Source: Candidatus Thorarchaeota archaeon (lineage in GTDB: Archaea; Asgardarchaeota; Thorarchaeia; Thorarchaeales; Thorarchaeaceae). Taken from it: DNA of 9,530 nt. Position 1 is the stretch's first letter. Every line of letters begins with the position of its first letter. Positions 6,201-9,530 of this stretch are shown in pieces. A program made the translations under genes and the position numbers. Under the pieces are notes generated by a model. The model searched no databases. It was not told the DNA's origin and saw nothing but the letters and a program-made list of their open reading frames with translations. The stretch covers positions 1 to 9,530 of the forward strand of contig JAEORI010000300.1 in assembly GCA_016840965.1 (NCBI GenBank), written 5' to 3'.

Positions 6201-6487
6201 TGAAAAGAGAAGATGTATCTACTGAAATATCTGCGCTTCTTTATTTCATCAATGAATCCCGTGACCAAGTCGCTTTGGAACACGATAAATTCCAAGTCGC
6301 GCTCACTAACACACTTCGACTACTAGATGAGAGCAGCTCAACGCTCATCAAAATGAAAGGTAATGTAAAAGCACTAAAGTCATATCTAATCCGGACAAGT
6401 ACAGAGATTCGCAATAGTTCGTTGGATCCATTTGATGGCATAAAAGATAGAGTTGAGAGAATATATGAACTACTACAAGCCCTTTAG
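6200..6487 (+). CDS. Small helical protein of unknown function in the replication operon
   Basis: I do not recognise this 95-residue protein. It has no cysteines, no membrane segment and few prolines. Leucines, isoleucines and charged residues are spread in a way that suggests two or three long helices or a coiled coil (about 5-60 and 75-95). It is therefore likely to be a small cytoplasmic protein-protein interaction factor. Its ATG overlaps the gins51 stop by one base (TAATG) and has an excellent Shine-Dalgarno, so it is very probably expressed with GINS and PriS. A role at the replication fork is an inference from this position only. A lineage-specific gene with an unrelated function is equally possible. 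Confidence 0.65.
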   Translation: MKREDVSTEISALLYFINESRDQVALEHDKFQVALTNTLRLLDESSSTLIKMKGNVKALKSYLIRTSTEIRNSSLDPFDGIKDRVERIYELLQAL

Positions 6488-6716
6488 CATCGAAAGTACT
6501 AAGAGTACAATAAGCACTTCTAAGTTCATGTCATTGCACAGGAAATGGCTCTTTTACTTGACTGGCTTAGTGTGTATAGTGCTTGCAGCAGCAGGTGGAC
6601 TACTGTATCCTGATACCCAGTGGGGTATTCTAGCCCCAGTTTCCTTCGTGCTTGTAGCGTCTCTTAGCGCAATCGGCCTCCTTCGCTTAATATATTTGAA
6701 GGGACTTCCGGAGTAA
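6465..6716 (+). CDS. Small two-helix membrane protein of unknown function
   Basis: The frame encodes 83 residues from ATG 6465, or 62 from ATG 6528. Two hydrophobic segments are obvious: WLFYLTGLVCIVLAAAGGLL and a second from WGILAPVSFV to LLRLIYL, joined by a short loop with a YPDTQ sequence. The short C-terminal end LKGLPE and the positive HRK before the first helix suggest both ends lie in the cytoplasm. The longer start overlaps the upstream gene by 23 bases and has only a poor GAGAGA-like ribosome site; the shorter start leaves a 40-base gap. No family is recognised. Hydrophobic helix pairs in a continuous frame make a real gene likely, but this is the weakest protein call in the replication block. 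Confidence 0.5.
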   Translation: MNYYKPFSIESTKSTISTSKFMSLHRKWLFYLTGLVCIVLAAAGGLLYPDTQWGILAPVSFVLVASLSAIGLLRLIYLKGLPE

Positions 6717-6760
6717 TTTCTTACTCTTAATATCATTGAACTATGTTGTTCGTCGTTTCT

Positions 6761-6774
6761 GCAAACTTTTAATA
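6761..6774 (+). promoter_or_regulatory. Probable BRE/TATA promoter of the hdrCBA operon
   Basis: GCAAAC (6761-6766) followed by TTTTAATA (6767-6774) resembles an archaeal B recognition element plus TATA box. The transcription start would fall near 6797, giving a leader of about 24-39 bases depending on the hdrC start. The 104-base gap separates the replication genes from the metabolic operon, and no strong terminator is visible in it. Confidence 0.55.
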
Positions 6775-6835
6775 TGGGCTCCCAAATCGCTCACCCAACT
6801 GGCAAAATTGCCTTACACACATGTGGTGCACACCC

Positions 6836-7378
6836 ATGGCTGCAACAAAAGAACCAACTGAACTCCCAGTCACGTTGATTGACCCTATTGAAATGTCGAA
6901 ACTTGACAGCAAATTCCGGGAAGAGATTCATAGCATGCCAAATGGCGAGGAGCTTTCAGCTTGCTTTGCTTGTTCAACCTGCACTGCGGCATGTCCCATT
7001 GCAAACATTTGGAAATACAAACCACATCAGTTAATCCGAATGATACTATTAGGTATGCGTGATGAAGTTCTCTCTTCTGATGAAATCTGGCTCTGTCTAA
7101 CGTGTTTCCAGTGTCAGGAAAGGTGTCCCCAAAAAGTACGGGTAACTGACATTTTCTTTGACTGTAAAAACCTAGCTGCTGAACAAGGAAAAGTTCCACC
7201 AAATATCGTCAGCCTAGGCAAAGAACTGCTTGAGAAAGGCCAACTCTATATCGTCACAGCTGACTGGGAACGTGAAGACATGGGTCTGGAACCGGAAGTA
7301 CCAGGTCTAGCAGTTGATGCTGTAAAGGAAATTCTAAAAGAAACCCGAACAGGCAAGCTTGTGGGTGGTGGTGAGTAG
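6836..7378 (+). CDS. hdrC: Heterodisulfide reductase subunit C-like iron-sulfur protein
   Basis: HdrC passes electrons from the flavoprotein HdrA to the catalytic HdrB. The 180-residue protein has two complete [4Fe-4S] ferredoxin motifs: C43, C46, C49 and C53 (CFACSTCTAACP), and C87, C90, C93 and C97 (CLTCFQCQERCP). Helices follow the second motif, as in soluble HdrC, and there is no membrane segment. ATG 6836 gives a normal hydrophilic N-terminus (MAATKEPTE). ATG 6821, five codons earlier, is the alternative, and neither has a Shine-Dalgarno, so a short-leader transcript is plausible. The gene leads the hdrCBA set. The substrate in a non-methanogen need not be CoM-S-S-CoB. Confidence 0.9.
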   Translation: MAATKEPTELPVTLIDPIEMSKLDSKFREEIHSMPNGEELSACFACSTCTAACPIANIWKYKPHQLIRMILLGMRDEVLSSDEIWLCLTCFQCQERCPQKVRVTDIFFDCKNLAAEQGKVPPNIVSLGKELLEKGQLYIVTADWEREDMGLEPEVPGLAVDAVKEILKETRTGKLVGGGE

Positions 7379-7379
7379 G

Positions 7380-8246
7380 GTGCCGGTTTACAATTTATAT
7401 ATGGGCTGCAGTGTGCCAGCAAACTATCCAAATTACGAAACAGCAATGATTAAAGTCGCTACAGCCTTTGGTATGCAATTGGAGTACATGGAAGGAGTTG
7501 CCTGTTGCGGAAGCCCCAATCTCCGTGCAATCGATTACCTAGGATGGCTCACTGTAAATGCAAGAACATTAGCTATTGCTGAGAAAAACGGACACGACAT
7601 TGTCACGCCGTGCAACGGATGTTTTGGGTCTCTCAAAGACACTTACCACTTTCTCAAGCATGATAGTGATTATAGAAAGAAAGTCAATGCTACACTGAAG
7701 AAGGAAGGTCTTGAATTCAAAGGCACAATAGTTCCTCGCCATTTTGTAGAGGCTCTCTATACGGACATTGGGATTGATGAGATCAGGAAGAAAGTCACAA
7801 AACCTCTAGATGGTGTAGGAATTGCGATTCACTATGGTTGCCACGTTTTGCGTCCTGCTGATGTGACTGAATTCAGACCAGAGTATCTAGATGAGTTAAT
7901 CAAGGTCACTGGAGCGTCGGTTATAGAATATCCAATATGGAAACAGTGTTGTGGTGCAACTATTCTTCCTGTCAACGAAAACATTGGAATTAGATTGGCT
8001 CGTGACAAACTCAAGTCGATGAAAGAATCCGGGGCTGAGTTTGTTACCGTTGTCTGTCCTGCATGTGGAAATCAATTGGATTTACAACAGCTCGGCTTGA
8101 AAGAATCCTACGGAGAAGAGTACAACCTACCAGTCCTTCTTTATCCTCAGATACTTGGTTTAGCATTGGGAATGAATGAGGAAGAAGTAGGACTTAGCAT
8201 GAACAGAGTCCCTGCGGACCCAATTTTGGATCATTTGACTGGATGA
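7380..8246 (+). CDS. hdrB: Heterodisulfide reductase subunit B-like protein
   Basis: HdrB carries the two noncubane [4Fe-4S] clusters that split a disulfide substrate. The protein has 288 residues, close to the family norm. Both CCG domains are intact: C10, C42-C43, C78 and C81 in the first, and C154, C190-C191, C226 and C229 in the second, so the catalytic clusters should form. GTG 7380 is one base after the hdrC stop and six bases after GGTGA (7369-7373). GTG 7371 is an in-frame alternative three codons upstream. The chosen start gives MPVYNLYMGC, similar to other HdrB N-termini. LdhA/GlpC-like CCG proteins are related, but the flanking hdrC and hdrA make HdrB the best reading. Confidence 0.92.
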   Translation: MPVYNLYMGCSVPANYPNYETAMIKVATAFGMQLEYMEGVACCGSPNLRAIDYLGWLTVNARTLAIAEKNGHDIVTPCNGCFGSLKDTYHFLKHDSDYRKKVNATLKKEGLEFKGTIVPRHFVEALYTDIGIDEIRKKVTKPLDGVGIAIHYGCHVLRPADVTEFRPEYLDELIKVTGASVIEYPIWKQCCGATILPVNENIGIRLARDKLKSMKESGAEFVTVVCPACGNQLDLQQLGLKESYGEEYNLPVLLYPQILGLALGMNEEEVGLSMNRVPADPILDHLTG

Positions 8247-8251
8247 GGTGA
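8245..8251 (+). promoter_or_regulatory. Shine-Dalgarno for the GTG start of hdrA
   Basis: GAGGTGA overlaps the hdrB stop and is six bases upstream of GTG 8258. It supports the GTG start and coupling of hdrA translation to hdrB. Confidence 0.75.
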
Positions 8252-8257
8252 ATCAAA

Positions 8258-9508
8258 GTGGCTTATCCGGTCCTTATCATTGGAGCTGGCGTTGCAGGCA
8301 TGACAGCTGCAGTTGAGCTTGCAGACTCTGGAATCAAGACAATCCTTGTGGAACGACAGAGATCAGTAGGAGGTAACGCTTTGGTCCTATACAAGGCATT
8401 TCCAACCGATGACTGTTTCTACTGTTTCGAGGGGAACCGCTGGCGTCCGGGAATCCGTAAATGCTTCTATAGGAGTGCGCTTACAGATCAACCCAATATC
8501 ACATTAAAAATGAATAGTGAAGTAGACGAAATCTCAGGCAGTCCTGACAAATTTACTGTAAAACTGAATGTAGGTCCAGTGTATGTCCATCCGAAGAAAT
8601 GTACATTGTGTGGACTTTGTATGGAAAAGTCTCAGGCTTTCTTTCTACTATCACCACAGTGCCAACCACAAGCAGTAATGTATGACCCAACGAAAGCTGA
8701 TGCTGGTGCAAAACAGGCTGAAGATGAATGTCCAACAAAGGCAATCAATCTTAGTGCTCAACCAACAAAAGAAACAGTTCAAGTTTCAGACATCATAATT
8801 GCTACTGGTTATCATGAGTTGCAACCGACCAACGTGGATGAATACTACTATGGAAAACATCCTAATATCATCACCCAATTAGAACTGGCCAAGATTATTG
8901 ATCCGAATGAAGATTCAAGTGGGGCTCTGTTAAGACCTTCTGATAGAAAGCCCGCAAAACGAGTGATGATGGTACAGTGTGTTGGAAGCAGGGATGAGAA
9001 CTACTATCCTTATTGTTCCAAAATTTGTTGCATCTTTGCTCTCAAGCATGCAAATATACTCACACAGGAGAGAAACGATGTTCGAGTCAGCATAGTATAC
9101 ATGGATATCCGCACATATGACAGGTATGAACGATATTACCGCGAATCTCGAAATTCCGGAGTGGAGTTTATCAGAGGTAGGATCTCTCTCATTGAGCCAC
9201 GAAAAGATGGTGCCATAGATATAACAGTCTATGACTCACTTTTGAATAGATATCTCAAATTCCCGGTGGACCTACTGGTCCTCTCGTCAGCCCTCGAACC
9301 TCCTAAAGGGACTGACAAACTCATTGAAACACTTGGAATAAAGTCTGCAAGTGGATTTGTTGGAATTGCAGATCAAGCTTCAGAGAATGAAGTGGTGGTT
9401 GGTGACCATATCTATGCTTGTGGAACCGCACTTGGTCCTGCAGAAGTCCCTGAAAGTGTGACTCAGGCACGTGCAGTAGTGTCTAAGATTCTCCAGAGTA
9501 GGAAGTGA
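8258..9508 (+). CDS. hdrA: Short HdrA-like FAD/iron-sulfur subunit
   Basis: HdrA is the flavin subunit that distributes electrons, in methanogens by flavin-based bifurcation. This copy has 416 residues, against roughly 650 for methanogen HdrA, and resembles QmoA-type short forms in length. GAGVAG (10-15 region) and VERQRSVGGNA bind FAD, with C53, C56 and C69 nearby. An inserted ferredoxin-like stretch (about 107-165) carries C115, C118 and C121 plus C158-P159, enough for one [4Fe-4S] cluster rather than the usual two. CVGSRDE (241-247) and C253, C257 and C258 match the conserved HdrA cysteine signature. YACGTALGPAE (387-397) completes the FAD site. The usual C-terminal ferredoxin domain is absent. 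A partner such as MvhD could lie just beyond the window. Whether it bifurcates electrons cannot be judged. Confidence 0.9.
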   Translation: MAYPVLIIGAGVAGMTAAVELADSGIKTILVERQRSVGGNALVLYKAFPTDDCFYCFEGNRWRPGIRKCFYRSALTDQPNITLKMNSEVDEISGSPDKFTVKLNVGPVYVHPKKCTLCGLCMEKSQAFFLLSPQCQPQAVMYDPTKADAGAKQAEDECPTKAINLSAQPTKETVQVSDIIIATGYHELQPTNVDEYYYGKHPNIITQLELAKIIDPNEDSSGALLRPSDRKPAKRVMMVQCVGSRDENYYPYCSKICCIFALKHANILTQERNDVRVSIVYMDIRTYDRYERYYRESRNSGVEFIRGRISLIEPRKDGAIDITVYDSLLNRYLKFPVDLLVLSSALEPPKGTDKLIETLGIKSASGFVGIADQASENEVVVGDHIYACGTALGPAEVPESVTQARAVVSKILQSRK

Positions 9509-9530
9509 AACTAACAGATGGATAACAACA

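Noticed and set aside
6885..7202. A 105-codon open frame on the minus strand
   Set aside because: It is antisense to the two ferredoxin motifs of hdrC and has no independent support.
9518..9530. ATG after hdrA that could begin another gene
   Set aside because: Only four codons (MDNN) fit before the window ends, and no convincing ribosome site is seen, so it cannot be supported.

Overview
The window looks like archaeal chromosome. All fourteen genes I can support lie on the + strand and are tightly packed. Most encode archaeal or archaeo-eukaryotic machinery: an exosome Csl4 subunit, RNA polymerase subunit Rpo11, transcript-cleavage factor TFS, two PCNA clamps, primase PriS and a GINS subunit. 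Several starts have Shine-Dalgarno sequences (GGAG, AAAGGAG, GAGGTGA), and TATA-like boxes sit in the longer gaps. Base composition is moderate, and the sequence alone does not fix the lineage. An Asgard archaeon or a deep euryarchaeal relative would fit, but that is a guess.

Region 1 (1-1599) is an RNA-biology block with gaps of only 1-3 bases. It holds the C-terminal end of a METTL5-like RNA methyltransferase, Csl4 with an unusual arginine-rich tail, Rpo11, and a small RNase III-fold protein. Region 2 (1600-2447) holds TFS and a small predicted OB-fold protein whose gene ends 13 bases before the first PCNA. Region 3 (2461-6716) is a replisome block: two diverged tandem PCNA genes, PriS with extra cysteine clusters, a Gins51-type GINS subunit that overlaps priS and starts at TTG behind a strong Shine-Dalgarno, a 95-residue helical protein of unknown function, and a small two-helix membrane protein. 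Region 4 (6717-9508) begins with a probable promoter and encodes HdrC, HdrB and a short HdrA, a soluble heterodisulfide-reductase-like iron-sulfur/FAD module.

Regions 1-3 put RNA modification and decay, transcript elongation rescue, clamp, primase and helicase-activator functions side by side, a kind of grouping known from archaeal genomes. Region 4 is a metabolic unit with its own promoter. I see no mobile element, CRISPR array, tRNA or rRNA. The most interesting points are the PCNA pair, the cysteine-rich PriS, the arginine-rich Csl4 tail, the unassigned small genes in the replication block, and the short HdrA with an atypical cysteine set.
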